Assembly (NCBI GenBank): GCA_016212925.1
Contig: JACRDF010000052.1
Span: forward strand, 186,001-250,000
DNA length: 64,000 bases
Source: Desulfomonile tiedjei
GTDB lineage: Bacteria; Desulfobacterota; Desulfomonilia; Desulfomonilales; Desulfomonilaceae
Direction of reading: 5' to 3'
Made by a program: the position numbers and the translations under genes. The notes under the pieces were generated by a model that did not search any database, had not been told where the DNA came from, and saw only the letters and a list, made by a program, of their open reading frames with translations. This document shows positions 1-8,079 of this stretch, in pieces (the stretch's first letter is position 1; each line of letters starts with the position of its first letter).

Positions 1-908
1 ACGCCGAACACAGGCTCACACTGGAAGCACAGGGTGCGAGACCGGCCAGAGAGGAACCGCGAGACCAGGCAGGGCTCGATGGCCCTTCTTTGACAAAGGC
101 TGCTTTTGAACAGTTGCAAAAAATCGAGCTTCAGCAGCATGGCTGTGAACTGGTCCTCAAATTGATAGATCAGGGAAAAGGGGTTTTCAGCGGGTTTGTC
201 CCTGACGGCAGTATGGCGGGAACACCTTCTTTATCACAGTTTCAGGAAAAGATAGTGCAATTGGAAATTAAGAAGAGGGCACTGGAAGTCCAATTTACAC
301 CAAATGCCAGAGAGGTCAGGGCCGTGGACCTGGAAATACAAGGGGTCAAACGCGCCATGAGGGAATGTCTCGTGGAGCACCTGGAGTTTTTGAAAAAGGG
401 CAAGGAACAGGTCTTGGTTCAAAACGAGCTATCCGCACCCAAGAACGTTCCTACCCGAGGCCCCCATCCAAACGGAGACAATGGTTCCCCAAGACACGAG
501 TCCGCGTCCTCGGATTCGTGGATCTTGATAAGAGACGGTCTCTATATGCTGCGCGATACGCCGCGGATTGGCAAGAAGCCTTTGTTGGTACGAGCCGGAG
601 ACTTCAAGCGCAGCGCAGTGGCCTATTTCTCGCCAGCAGAGCGCGGGAAGCTAGCTTCCAAGGCGGATAGGACGAAGGGCTCTTCGCACCCTCCAAACAA
701 AGAGAGTACCGGCAACGGAGCCAACCTTGACCGTACGGCAAATGCCCGATTTGAATCACAATCGCTGCCTGGCAACGCGAACGCGTTTTCGAGGGTTTCT
801 TCCGGACGCGAGGACAGCTCCCGGGTGGAAGGGAAACCCGACAAAGAGGAGGTGCCTTACTGGGACCCCGTGCCCGCGAGCCACTTCGGGAGAAGACCAC
901 TATGGTGA
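1..908 (+). CDS. Wzc/GumC-type chain-length determinant-like protein, 3' part only
   Basis: The frame is open from base 3, so the gene begins left of the window; the TTG at 90 is only an internal codon. Visible residues form a long amphipathic helix containing QLEIKKRALEVQFTPNAR, which resembles the periplasmic coiled coil of polysaccharide copolymerases (GumC/Wzc/Wzz family), where a similar ELxxKRxxLxxxYTPxHPxV stretch precedes the second membrane helix. Here no second membrane helix and no kinase domain follow; the last ~150 residues are polar and low-complexity. The stop overlaps the start of the next gene by 7 bases, and a Wza-like lipoprotein gene follows, which supports a capsule or exopolysaccharide export role. 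Family assignment is reasonable; the odd C-terminus means function is inferred. Confidence 0.6.
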   Translation, partial: AEHRLTLEAQGARPAREEPRDQAGLDGPSLTKAAFEQLQKIELQQHGCELVLKLIDQGKGVFSGFVPDGSMAGTPSLSQFQEKIVQLEIKKRALEVQFTPNAREVRAVDLEIQGVKRAMRECLVEHLEFLKKGKEQVLVQNELSAPKNVPTRGPHPNGDNGSPRHESASSDSWILIRDGLYMLRDTPRIGKKPLLVRAGDFKRSAVAYFSPAERGKLASKADRTKGSSHPPNKESTGNGANLDRTANARFESQSLPGNANAFSRVSSGREDSSRVEGKPDKEEVPYWDPVPASHFGRRPLW

Positions 909-1789
909 GCCTCCGCCCCATAAGTCAGGAACCGCCTGCTGAGGTCCTCCGAAAAGGGTATCGAGTCCTGTCGGCCTGGATGCTGGCCGGCATGATGCTC
1001 ATCCTGATTGCGTTCCCTGCGGTGTCCGCAGGCGACCCGCTGGATTGGAACGGCTTTGGTTCCGCGGGCGTGGAGGTGTGGCTGACCCGAATGGACGGAC
1101 GCGCGGGTTTTGCAAGAGAAACAGGGGCAACGGGCACATTGAACGATTTCCGGGACGACCTTGGCATACCGGGCGGAAACACCACTTTCAGACTATTGGC
1201 CTCGCTGCGGCCTCTTGAACACCATCTGGTAAGACTGTTTGGGAGTATCCCCGAGACTTACCGCGGAGAGAAGCAACTGGAACGGCAATTAAGAACCAGA
1301 AATAACGTGTACGAGCCGAATACGATAGTAAAGTCGGAAACCCGCTATGGCATGTTCGGCTTCGGCTATGACCTGGATTTTCTGGTGGGGCCGCGATGGT
1401 TTGGGGGCCTTCACGGTGACCTTCGGTACCTGGATTTTCGGTTCCGCATTCGAGGCGAGACATCGGGCTTGGAAGACACAGCCGTGGTGGCCGAGGTGAC
1501 CCCTTGTATCGGCGCGCATGTTCAGGGAAGGCTTCCGGTCGTGGATCAACGATTTCCCGGCCTCGGCGTAGGTCTTTTCAGCAGAATGACGTACGGCATG
1601 ACCCCGAATTTCCTGAATTATTACGATATCACCACAGGGGTGGCTTTCACCGTGGCGCCGGGAGGATTGGTGGCGGTGGATCTCAAAGCTGCATACGCGC
1701 TTGAAGGCTTGGCCGAAGAGAACATCTCGGGAAAGGACGTGCAATTCCACAGAGACGGACTGATGTTTTCCGTTCAAGCGGCTTTTTAG
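902..1789 (+). CDS. outer-membrane beta-barrel protein of a polysaccharide export operon
   Basis: A 295-residue protein with an N-terminal hydrophobic segment at residues ~25-43 ending in a signal-peptidase-like site (AVSAGDP). The remainder alternates polar and hydrophobic residues, is rich in Gly, Tyr and Phe, and ends in Phe (VQAAF), the usual C-terminal signature of barrels assembled by the BAM machinery. The ATG lies inside the last codons of the upstream gene, suggesting translational coupling; the first ~20 residues before the hydrophobic stretch are long for a signal peptide, so a later start is possible. Sitting between a Wzc-like and a Wza-like gene, it may be a surface component of the exporter. 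I cannot name the family. Confidence 0.65.
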   Translation: MVSLRPISQEPPAEVLRKGYRVLSAWMLAGMMLILIAFPAVSAGDPLDWNGFGSAGVEVWLTRMDGRAGFARETGATGTLNDFRDDLGIPGGNTTFRLLASLRPLEHHLVRLFGSIPETYRGEKQLERQLRTRNNVYEPNTIVKSETRYGMFGFGYDLDFLVGPRWFGGLHGDLRYLDFRFRIRGETSGLEDTAVVAEVTPCIGAHVQGRLPVVDQRFPGLGVGLFSRMTYGMTPNFLNYYDITTGVAFTVAPGGLVAVDLKAAYALEGLAEENISGKDVQFHRDGLMFSVQAAF

Positions 1790-1924
1790 GGCCGCTTGCG
1801 AGGCTTAGCATTTGACAGGGCAGAGGTCGTAACCGCACGAATGGGCATTTTTCAAGACATACCCGCACCCACAGGAAGCGGCATCATGCGGACAAGAATT
1901 CCTTCCGGAAGAATCGGCAATACT

Positions 1925-2926
1925 ATGAGACGGATCATAGCGGTTGCTGTTGCCGCGCTTCTGGTGAACGGGTGTGTCATCCCTCTACATCGCGCTGTGG
2001 TCAATGAGACCCCCGCGGCGGTTGCGAAACGCGTCACGCAGTTTTTCCCCACAACTCTCTATCGGCTCGCCGCGGGAGATGTCCTGGAAATTCTTTACCT
2101 GACTGCTCCCGGGACGACCCCGACGCCGTATACGCTGCAACCCAAGGACTCCTTTGACCTGGAATTTGCTTTTCACCCCGAGCTGAATCGCACGGTCCGA
2201 GTTAGGCCTGACGGCAAAATCAGCATTCCCAGAAAGAACGACGTTTCCGTCGTCGGCCAGACCGCGGACGAAGTTAAGCAAATGCTGACGAAACTCTATT
2301 CGGATTTACTGCGAGATCCGGAAATTACGGTCAGTGTCAGGGAATTCAGCGCCAAAATGGATGAGCTGCAAAAGGCCATGTCCGCAGGCTCGATCGGGCA
2401 GCCGAGGCTCATAAACATCTTGCCTGACGGACAAATATCGCTTCCGCTTGTGCCGAGCATGCGCGCGGAAGGGTTCACCGTATCCGAGATTTCCCGGCGG
2501 GTGAACGACGCGTACAAGAAGCTTTTCCCGGAGATGAAGATCGCTATTATGCTCAGGGAAATACTGGGAAACGTGGTGTTTGTTGACGGCGAGGTAGCCA
2601 AGCCCGGTGTATACAATTCCAAAACCCGCCTGACGGTTCAGCAAGCAATTGCCCTGGCAGGAGGGACCAAAGAAACCGCAGAGCCCAGAACCGTCCTGGT
2701 GGTGTCCAAGGCTCCGGACGGCCGATTCCTCGCCCGGACCACGAACCTAACTAAGTTGACTTCCGAGTCGGATTACCTGCTGCAACCTAACGATCTGGTG
2801 TACGTCTCCATGAGCACCATAGCCCGCGCAGACGTCTGGGTCGACCAGAACATCCGAAAGCTTCTCATGTTTACCGGCTGGTCCCTGGGAATCGCCGCAG
2901 ATCTGGGACGGACCACAGCCAGATAA
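1925..2926 (+). CDS. Wza-type polysaccharide export lipoprotein
   Basis: The frame opens further upstream, but the ATG at 1925 gives a classic lipoprotein signal, MRRIIAVAVAALLVNGC, with the lipobox Cys at residue 17. A Poly_export domain (YRLAAGDVLEI, then RVRPDGKISIP) covers roughly residues 45-150, followed by SLBB-like beta-grasp segments (INILPDGQISLPLV; VVFVDGEVAKPGVY, LTVQQAIALAGG). About 333 residues is the usual Wza/GumB size. In characterised relatives this protein forms an octameric outer-membrane channel. It is the third gene of the export cluster, following the coiled-coil and barrel genes. Confidence 0.88.
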   Translation: MRRIIAVAVAALLVNGCVIPLHRAVVNETPAAVAKRVTQFFPTTLYRLAAGDVLEILYLTAPGTTPTPYTLQPKDSFDLEFAFHPELNRTVRVRPDGKISIPRKNDVSVVGQTADEVKQMLTKLYSDLLRDPEITVSVREFSAKMDELQKAMSAGSIGQPRLINILPDGQISLPLVPSMRAEGFTVSEISRRVNDAYKKLFPEMKIAIMLREILGNVVFVDGEVAKPGVYNSKTRLTVQQAIALAGGTKETAEPRTVLVVSKAPDGRFLARTTNLTKLTSESDYLLQPNDLVYVSMSTIARADVWVDQNIRKLLMFTGWSLGIAADLGRTTAR

Positions 2927-2941
2927 GTCAGGACGGGCCGC

Positions 2942-3625
2942 CTATTCTTTCACCCCGCGCTCAGTGAGGAATTTCACCAACTCTTCATTCTTATTCCTCC
3001 TGGCGACCGTGAGGGCAGTAAATCCAAACTGATCCTTTAGCGTCACATCTGCCCCACCGTCGATGAGGGCCTTGAGCGTTGGAGTACGCCCCGCGGACGT
3101 GGTTATGCACGCGGCGATCAAAGGAGTGGCCCCAAGATGGCCCTTTTTGTTGACGTCAGCGCCATGTTGGAGAAGAAGGGTCACCAGTTCCGTATTGCCC
3201 CACCTTGCGGCTTCGATCAAAGGCGTGTCGCCCATTTGGCCGGCTATATTGGGATCGGCTCCCTTTTCCAAGAGCAACTTCACAATGCCAATATTCTTCC
3301 AGGTCTTCAAGGCCACTAATAGAGGCGGATCGCCCACTGTGTCCTTGAGATTCGGATCCGCGGCCTTATCCAAAAGAAGCCCGACAATCGCGGGTTTGTC
3401 TCTGCGCACCCCATGCGTGAGAGGAGTGTCGCCCGCCTTGTCTCGACCGTTGACATCAACTCCCTCGTTGAGGAGCTGGGTCACCTTCTCAATTTTTCCG
3501 AAAGAACACGCGCTCGTCAGTTCGTCGATGTTGTCGGAACCGGCGACAGGAGCAGCCCAAGACAACAGTCCTAACAACAGGCCGACCAGCAACATCTTTT
3601 TGCATTCAATACGCCGTCCATTCAT
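2942..3625 (-). CDS. exported ankyrin-repeat protein
   Basis: Reads as MNGRRIECKKMLLVGLL with a strong hydrophobic core and a cleavage-like AAPVAGSDN, so it is probably periplasmic. About five to six ankyrin repeats follow (for example DTPLTHGVRRDKPAIVGLLL, with hallmark TPL and GADPN turns). The ATG at 3625 is preferred over an upstream TTG; no clear ribosome site is visible. Converges with the Wza-like gene, leaving only 15 bases between stops. Ankyrin domains bind proteins; the partner is unknown. It resembles the next gene at 3965-5221 and the two are probably paralogues. Confidence 0.85.
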   Translation of the reverse strand: MNGRRIECKKMLLVGLLLGLLSWAAPVAGSDNIDELTSACSFGKIEKVTQLLNEGVDVNGRDKAGDTPLTHGVRRDKPAIVGLLLDKAADPNLKDTVGDPPLLVALKTWKNIGIVKLLLEKGADPNIAGQMGDTPLIEAARWGNTELVTLLLQHGADVNKKGHLGATPLIAACITTSAGRTPTLKALIDGGADVTLKDQFGFTALTVARRNKNEELVKFLTERGVKE

Positions 3626-3660
3626 CTTCAAAGCCAAACCCTTTCTTCGCTGATTTCACT

Positions 3661-3690
3661 CTCGTCCTCAGGCTCCAGCCTGGGAACGAG
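3661..3690. repeat. copy of the CCAGGCTCCAGCCTGG palindrome family
   Basis: A near-perfect palindrome flanked by ctcg and cgag, just upstream of the first ankyrin gene. Related copies occur at 5252-5280, 5361-5390, 11245-11274, 23076-23097 and 26582-26604. Confidence 0.85.
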
Positions 3691-3790
3691 AAGATAAACT
3701 CCTCCGAAGCCAAAATGTTGTCCCTAGCAGGTCGCCAACACGCCGCCCGTGACTTCTTCAAAACTCCGGCATACACAGATTCCGCTGTAG

Positions 3791-3966
3791 GGGCGCTTCG
3801 AGAAGCGCCCTGGTTTCGGGCGGTTCACGAACCGCGCCGTACCGAGATGTGTCGCCAGCCCGAGCCGGGTAGGATGTGGTGAGCGAAGCGAACCGCATCG
3901 CTCGCGTGAAAAGAGCCCCACAAGGCCACCGATGCGGTTCCCGACGGTCACCGCATCCTACGCGCT
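3791..3966. repeat. cluster of four hairpin repeats between the two ankyrin genes
   Basis: Four inverted repeats in a row: 3791-3810 (8-bp arms, 4-base loop), 3820-3835 (6-bp arms, 4-base loop), 3873-3899 (arms gatgtggt/accgcatc) and 3931-3957 (arms gatgcggt/accgcatc). The last two both have 11-base loops and belong to the family also present at 5394-5420. The last copy ends next to the stop codon of the ankyrin gene at 3965. I see no gene in 3626-3964. Confidence 0.8.
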
Positions 3967-5221
3967 ATTCCTTTGCCCCAACTGCCTTGAGGTATTTTAC
4001 GATCTCTTTCTGATCTCCCGCTTCTGCGATCTTTAGGGCGGTCATGTTTTTCAGGGTCCTGGCTCCTAAATCGGCGCCCTTGTCCACAAGCAATCTGGCC
4101 ACCGCCAGGCGACCGTTCTTCGCAGCAGCCATCAGGGCTGTCCCGCCTTGCTGATCCTTCGCATTGATATCAGACCCCCTATTCAAAAGTAGCGTCACCA
4201 CCTCCAAGCGACCTTCTGCAGCAGCCAGTTCCAAGGCTGTGAAGCCATCCTTGCTCTTTGCATTGACATCAGCGCCCTTATCCAACAGTAGCCTCACCAC
4301 CTTTAGGTCACCGTTACTGGCCCCGTTCATTAACGCTGTGAATCCAAATGTGTCCTTCGCATTGATATCAGCGCCCTTTTCCAGAAAGAGCCTCAAAAGC
4401 TCCGAGTGACCTTCCGTTGCAGCTAGTTGCAAGGCTGTGACGCCCCGATTGCTCTTTGCATTGATATCAGCGCCCTTGTTCAGGAGTAGCCGCACTATTT
4501 CCATGTGACCCTTCGGCGCAGCCCCTATCAGAGCTGTGAAGCCATCGTCATTTGTTCCACTGATTTCAGCGCCCTTAGCCAAAAGAAACTCGACCACATT
4601 GAGATGTCCCGCAAAGGACGCCTCTGTCAGAGCCGTTTGTCCATCGTGGTCCTGTCCATTTGCGTCAGCGCCTTTAGCCAAAAGGGTTTTGACCGCCGCC
4701 AGATCGCCGATCTTTGCAGCGTCCACGAGTTGCTCTTGCAGAGACCCCGCTCCGTGGGCTTTGAGAAGTTCTATGATCCGGCTGTGACCGTTCTCGGTAG
4801 CGATCATCAATGCCGTCCTGCCCAGGTCATCCTTGGCACTGAGATGGGCTCCCTTTTTCAAAAGCAGGTTGACTATCTCTACGCGATCCCTTCTGGAAGC
4901 CTCCATCAGCGCCGTTTCTCCTCTTGCAGCCTTGTCATTGACCTCAGCGCCCCTATCCAGAAGGAGTTTCACCACGTACGCGTGCCCCCGTTTGGCAGCC
5001 ATCATCAGTGCCGTCCAGCAATGCTGATCCTTTGCATTGACGTCAGCTCCCATGTCAATACGACTCTTGACCCACTCCAGATCCCCTTTGCTTGCTGCGT
5101 CGATGAGTTGCTCATCGAGGAAGGGCGCTGCCCTTCCGACCCCGACCCACAACTGCAAGGCCAAGACAAAAACCACCGCCAACCATTGCTTCGCGATCGC
5201 GGGAGTGCGGTAATTTTTCAT
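3965..5221 (-). CDS. exported protein made of twelve ankyrin repeats
   Basis: 418 residues: a signal peptide (residues ~1-32, ending GRAAP), then about twelve ankyrin repeats with textbook TALM-x-A, GH-x-x-VV-x-LLL and GADIN elements. The repeat array looks built from two blocks: LDEQLIDAASKGDLEWV near residue 35 and LQEQLVDAAKIGDLAAV near residue 160 both restart the array after a break in the consensus, suggesting internal duplication. A GGAG sits 9 bases before the ATG at 5221. Probably a periplasmic protein-binding scaffold; no enzymatic domain is visible. The neighbouring ankyrin gene on the same strand is shorter but similar. Confidence 0.9.
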   Translation of the reverse strand: MKNYRTPAIAKQWLAVVFVLALQLWVGVGRAAPFLDEQLIDAASKGDLEWVKSRIDMGADVNAKDQHCWTALMMAAKRGHAYVVKLLLDRGAEVNDKAARGETALMEASRRDRVEIVNLLLKKGAHLSAKDDLGRTALMIATENGHSRIIELLKAHGAGSLQEQLVDAAKIGDLAAVKTLLAKGADANGQDHDGQTALTEASFAGHLNVVEFLLAKGAEISGTNDDGFTALIGAAPKGHMEIVRLLLNKGADINAKSNRGVTALQLAATEGHSELLRLFLEKGADINAKDTFGFTALMNGASNGDLKVVRLLLDKGADVNAKSKDGFTALELAAAEGRLEVVTLLLNRGSDINAKDQQGGTALMAAAKNGRLAVARLLVDKGADLGARTLKNMTALKIAEAGDQKEIVKYLKAVGAKE

Positions 5222-5251
5222 GGCAAATCTCCGGTTCTACACAGGTTCGGC

Positions 5252-5429
5252 CTCGTTCCCAGGCTCCAGCCTGGGAACGCATACCGGGTGGCTCCAGCCT
5301 CCATTAGAGCCCTCTGAAGAAATACTCCGGAATTTCCGGGCCGGAGCCCGGACGGCAGACATTCCCAGGCTGGAGCCTGGGAACGAGAGGAACGATGCGG
5401 TTCCCGTTGGTCACCGCATCCTCCGCGCT
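5252..5429. repeat. composite repeat block downstream of livF
   Basis: Contains, in order, a CCAGGCTCCAGCCTGG palindrome (5252-5280), a 118-base unit (5273-5390) with a second copy of equal length at 11158-11275, and one gatgcggt/accgcatc hairpin (5394-5420) of the family seen at 3931-3957. By hand alignment about 107 of 118 positions agree between the two long copies. It fills most of the gap between the ankyrin gene start and livF. Confidence 0.85.
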
Positions 5430-5451
5430 GATCCAGCCGCGCACCTCGGAA

Positions 5452-6156
5452 TCAAACCCCCAGGTACTTGGTCATAAGCTCCTGGTCCTGTCTGAGGCTC
5501 TGAACGGTCCCTTCGTAGACTATTGTGCCTTTGTCGATTACATACGCGCGGTCGCTCACGTCAAGCGCGAATAGAGCGTTCTGTTCGGTCAATAATATGG
5601 TCAGCCGCTCTGATTTGAGTTTCTCGATCTGGCGTTTGAGCAGTTGTACCACGATGGGCGCGAGTCCGATTGTCAGCTCGTCGAGCAACAGCAGCTCCGG
5701 TTCTCCCATGAGAGAACGCGCTATGGTGAGCATCTGCTGTTCACCGCCGCTCAAGGTCCCGCCGGCTCGATTCATCAGGTCCTTGAGCCTGGGGAAAAGC
5801 GAGTAAATTCTTTCCAGGGCTGCCGAAACCTGCCTGGAGTTCTTTCCGCGGCAACCAAGCTCCAAATTGTCTTTGACCGTCAGCTCGCTGAAGATCCACC
5901 GGTTCTCAGGCACGAATCCCATTCCCATGCGCGCGATCTCGTAGGGTTTTTTCCCCGTCAGATCCACGCCTTTGAACTTGACACTTCCCGACTTCGGTGG
6001 GTTCAGGCCGACTATGCTGCTCAAGGTGGTTGTCTTGCCGGCTCCGTTCCTTCCCAGAAGGCAAACAACCTCGCCTTTGTCGAGCTGCACGGAGACATCG
6101 AAAACAGCCTGGAAAATGTCATAAAAAGTGTTGATTTTGTTTACTTCTAGAAACAT
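5452..6156 (-). CDS. livF: LivF-type ATP-binding protein of a branched-chain amino acid ABC importer
   Basis: 234 residues with all ABC ATPase motifs: Walker A GRNGAGKTT (~35-43), signature LSGGEQQM (~138), Walker B LLLLDELTIGLAP and the H-loop region. The Walker B Glu is followed by L-T-I-G-L-A-P, typical of LivF. Length matches the family. Start overlaps the livG stop by one base (TGATG), so the two ATPases are translationally coupled and probably form the heterodimer that drives the LivHM permease. Last gene of the livKHMGF row. Confidence 0.95.
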   Translation of the reverse strand: MFLEVNKINTFYDIFQAVFDVSVQLDKGEVVCLLGRNGAGKTTTLSSIVGLNPPKSGSVKFKGVDLTGKKPYEIARMGMGFVPENRWIFSELTVKDNLELGCRGKNSRQVSAALERIYSLFPRLKDLMNRAGGTLSGGEQQMLTIARSLMGEPELLLLDELTIGLAPIVVQLLKRQIEKLKSERLTILLTEQNALFALDVSDRAYVIDKGTIVYEGTVQSLRQDQELMTKYLGV

Positions 6157-6896
6157 CAGCCCTCGCCCAGATATATTTCCCGGACCCTCTTATCGTTGTG
6201 GACCTCCTCCGGAGATCCTGAGGCGATCACCACGCCGAAATTCATCACGGTAATGTGCGCGGATACCGAAAAGACCATGTCCATCTTATGTTCGGTAAAC
6301 AAGACCGTCGTCCCGGTGTCGCGGTTTATTTTCCGAATAAGATCGATAGTGCCCGTTGTCTCGGTGGCGGACATCCCGCAGGTCGGCTCGTCCAGGAGTA
6401 TCATTTCAGGCCGCGTGCCCAGGACAATGCCCAACTCCAACCTTTTCATGTCGCCTGCAGAAAGCACTCCGGCAAGTTCGTCCGCTTTGTGGAGCAGATT
6501 CACCTGAGCCAGCACGGCCCGGGTTTCTTCGTGAGCCATGTTGGTGGAGTCCGAAAACAGGTTCAGGCCTTGTCCCTGGTTGAACAGAACCGCGGCCTGC
6601 ACGTTTTCAAACACCGTCAGCTTCGGAAAGATCTTCGTCACCTGAAAGGATCTGCCCATGCCCAGTTTGACAGTCTGTTCCGGCTTGAACCCGGTCACGT
6701 CCCGGCCTTTGAAAATGACCTGCCCGCGGTCGCAAAGGTAGAATCCGCTTATCATGTTGAAGAGCGTGGTCTTTCCCGCTCCATTGGGGCCGATAACACT
6801 GTAGATTCGGCCCTGTTCCACACTGAGGTCAACTCCTCCAACGGCAACAACACCACCGAATGTTTTCGTGAGGCCCTTCAGTTCCAGGATAGCCAT
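6156..6896 (-). CDS. livG: LivG-type ATP-binding protein of a branched-chain amino acid ABC importer
   Basis: 246 residues: Walker A GPNGAGKTT, Walker B MILLDEPTCGM, H-loop FTEHKMDMVF. The C-terminal extension typical of LivG (VIASGSPEEVHNDKRVREIYLG) is present. Odd point: the ABC signature reads LSAGDMKRLELG rather than the usual LSYGQQRxLE, so the Gly is kept but the Gln-Gln-Arg part has changed. Directly abuts livM with no spacer and overlaps livF by one base. Substrate could be branched-chain or other amino acids, amides or urea; the ATPase does not decide. Confidence 0.93.
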   Translation of the reverse strand: MAILELKGLTKTFGGVVAVGGVDLSVEQGRIYSVIGPNGAGKTTLFNMISGFYLCDRGQVIFKGRDVTGFKPEQTVKLGMGRSFQVTKIFPKLTVFENVQAAVLFNQGQGLNLFSDSTNMAHEETRAVLAQVNLLHKADELAGVLSAGDMKRLELGIVLGTRPEMILLDEPTCGMSATETTGTIDLIRKINRDTGTTVLFTEHKMDMVFSVSAHITVMNFGVVIASGSPEEVHNDKRVREIYLGEG

Positions 6897-7862
6897 TTAA
6901 ACCTTTTTCCTTTTGGAAGAGAATCCGAGCTTTTCTTTGATGAGGCCGCCGACGCCTTCAGGGAAGAACAAAACTATCAAAACTAGAGTCACGCCCAGGA
7001 CCATTCCCCAATACTGAGTGTAAGAGGTGAGAAAACTGTTCAGGAGCACCATTATTGCCGCGCCGAGCGCCGGGCCCAAGAAAAGGTGCATGCCGCCGAG
7101 CAATCCCATGAGTATGACTTCGCCTGAGGAACTCCAGAAGAGGATTTCAGGTGACAAAGATGTTTCGAGAAAAGTGAACAGCGCTCCTGCAACGCCTGAG
7201 AAGAAAGCGGATACCACAAAGGCCACGAGCCTGTAGTTGTTTACATTCACGCCAATAAAATTGGCGCGTTCCGTGTTTTCTCGCATAGTCCGCAGAATCA
7301 GCCCGAAGGGGGATTTCGTAATCCGCCACAAAACGTAAATGCATACCAGTGTGACCGCCAGCGCGAAGAAGTAATAATTCACATAGGATTCAAGTGTGGA
7401 AAGCAGCTCGGGAACCGGTATTCCCTGGATGCCGTCGTCGCCGTACGTAAAGCTCCGCCATTTGTAGACCAGGATGTAAAGGAGTTGCGAGAAGGATAGT
7501 GTAAGGGTGGCAAAATAGAACGTGCCCCTTATTTTTACACAGAAATAGCCTATCATGCCCCCGACCACCGAAGCCGCCAGCGGAGCGGCCAGGAACGCTA
7601 CAACCGTCGGGCACGAGGTTTTCACCAGGAGCAAGCCGCACGCGTACGCGCCCGCACCGAAAAAAGCCGCGTGGCCGAACGACATCATACCCCCGTACCC
7701 GAGCACCAGATTGAAACTCATGGCAAACAGGGTCCAGACGAGTATTTTAGTTATTAGATATAAATAGTATTGCGAAACCGACTCCACCACGAAAGGCAGC
7801 GCAATAAAAACAGCCCCCAGAGCTAATCCCCAGCAAATCTTCCCGACGGTTCCGAGCTTCAT
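6897..7862 (-). CDS. livM: LivM-type permease
   Basis: 321 residues from the ATG at 7862 (MKLGTVGKICWG), which has GGTGAG upstream; an upstream in-frame extension to 7934 runs into a repeat element and lacks a membrane or family feature, so I reject it. About eight to nine hydrophobic segments, plus the family stretch FNLVLGYGGMMSFGHAAFFG and the cytoplasmic loop RTMRENTERANFIGVN (EAA-like). Pairs with LivH to form the membrane channel of the importer. Followed immediately by livG. Confidence 0.92.
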   Translation of the reverse strand: MKLGTVGKICWGLALGAVFIALPFVVESVSQYYLYLITKILVWTLFAMSFNLVLGYGGMMSFGHAAFFGAGAYACGLLLVKTSCPTVVAFLAAPLAASVVGGMIGYFCVKIRGTFYFATLTLSFSQLLYILVYKWRSFTYGDDGIQGIPVPELLSTLESYVNYYFFALAVTLVCIYVLWRITKSPFGLILRTMRENTERANFIGVNVNNYRLVAFVVSAFFSGVAGALFTFLETSLSPEILFWSSSGEVILMGLLGGMHLFLGPALGAAIMVLLNSFLTSYTQYWGMVLGVTLVLIVLFFPEGVGGLIKEKLGFSSKRKKV

Positions 7863-7934
7863 GAATTCTGTCTCACCCCAATTCGCATTCGAAGAAGTGA
7901 TCTGGATGGGAGCAAAAGTGAGGCCGTCGGTCAA

Positions 7935-8013
7935 AATCCCCCCTTCCCCCCTTTAAAGAAGGGGGGGAAGCCAGAATGTTACCCCCCTTTGCTAAAGGGG
8001 GGTTGGGGGGATT
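7935..8013. repeat. composite palindromic element with two internal hairpins
   Basis: Outer arms aatcccccc (7935-7943) and ggggggatt (8005-8013) enclose two hairpins, one of C7/G7 arms at 7944-7969 and one of accccccttt/aaaggggggt at 7981-8003. It separates livH from livM, so it could modulate expression of the downstream part of the operon. The same outer-arm plus two-hairpin layout recurs at 17570-17750 and 63521-63612 with different sequences. Confidence 0.85.
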
Positions 8014-8079
8014 TTTTTGAGAACACTCCATGCGCCCGCGACTTTGGATGTTACTTCTTTGATTGCGCATTGGTCTCAG

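Noticed and set aside
4505-5317. Long plus-strand open frame opposite the ankyrin gene
   Set aside because: It is the antisense of a highly repetitive, strongly coding ankyrin gene; the antisense openness follows from its codon pattern.
7863-7934. N-terminal extension of LivM
   Set aside because: The extension reaches a palindromic element and lacks family similarity; the ATG at 7862 has a ribosome site.
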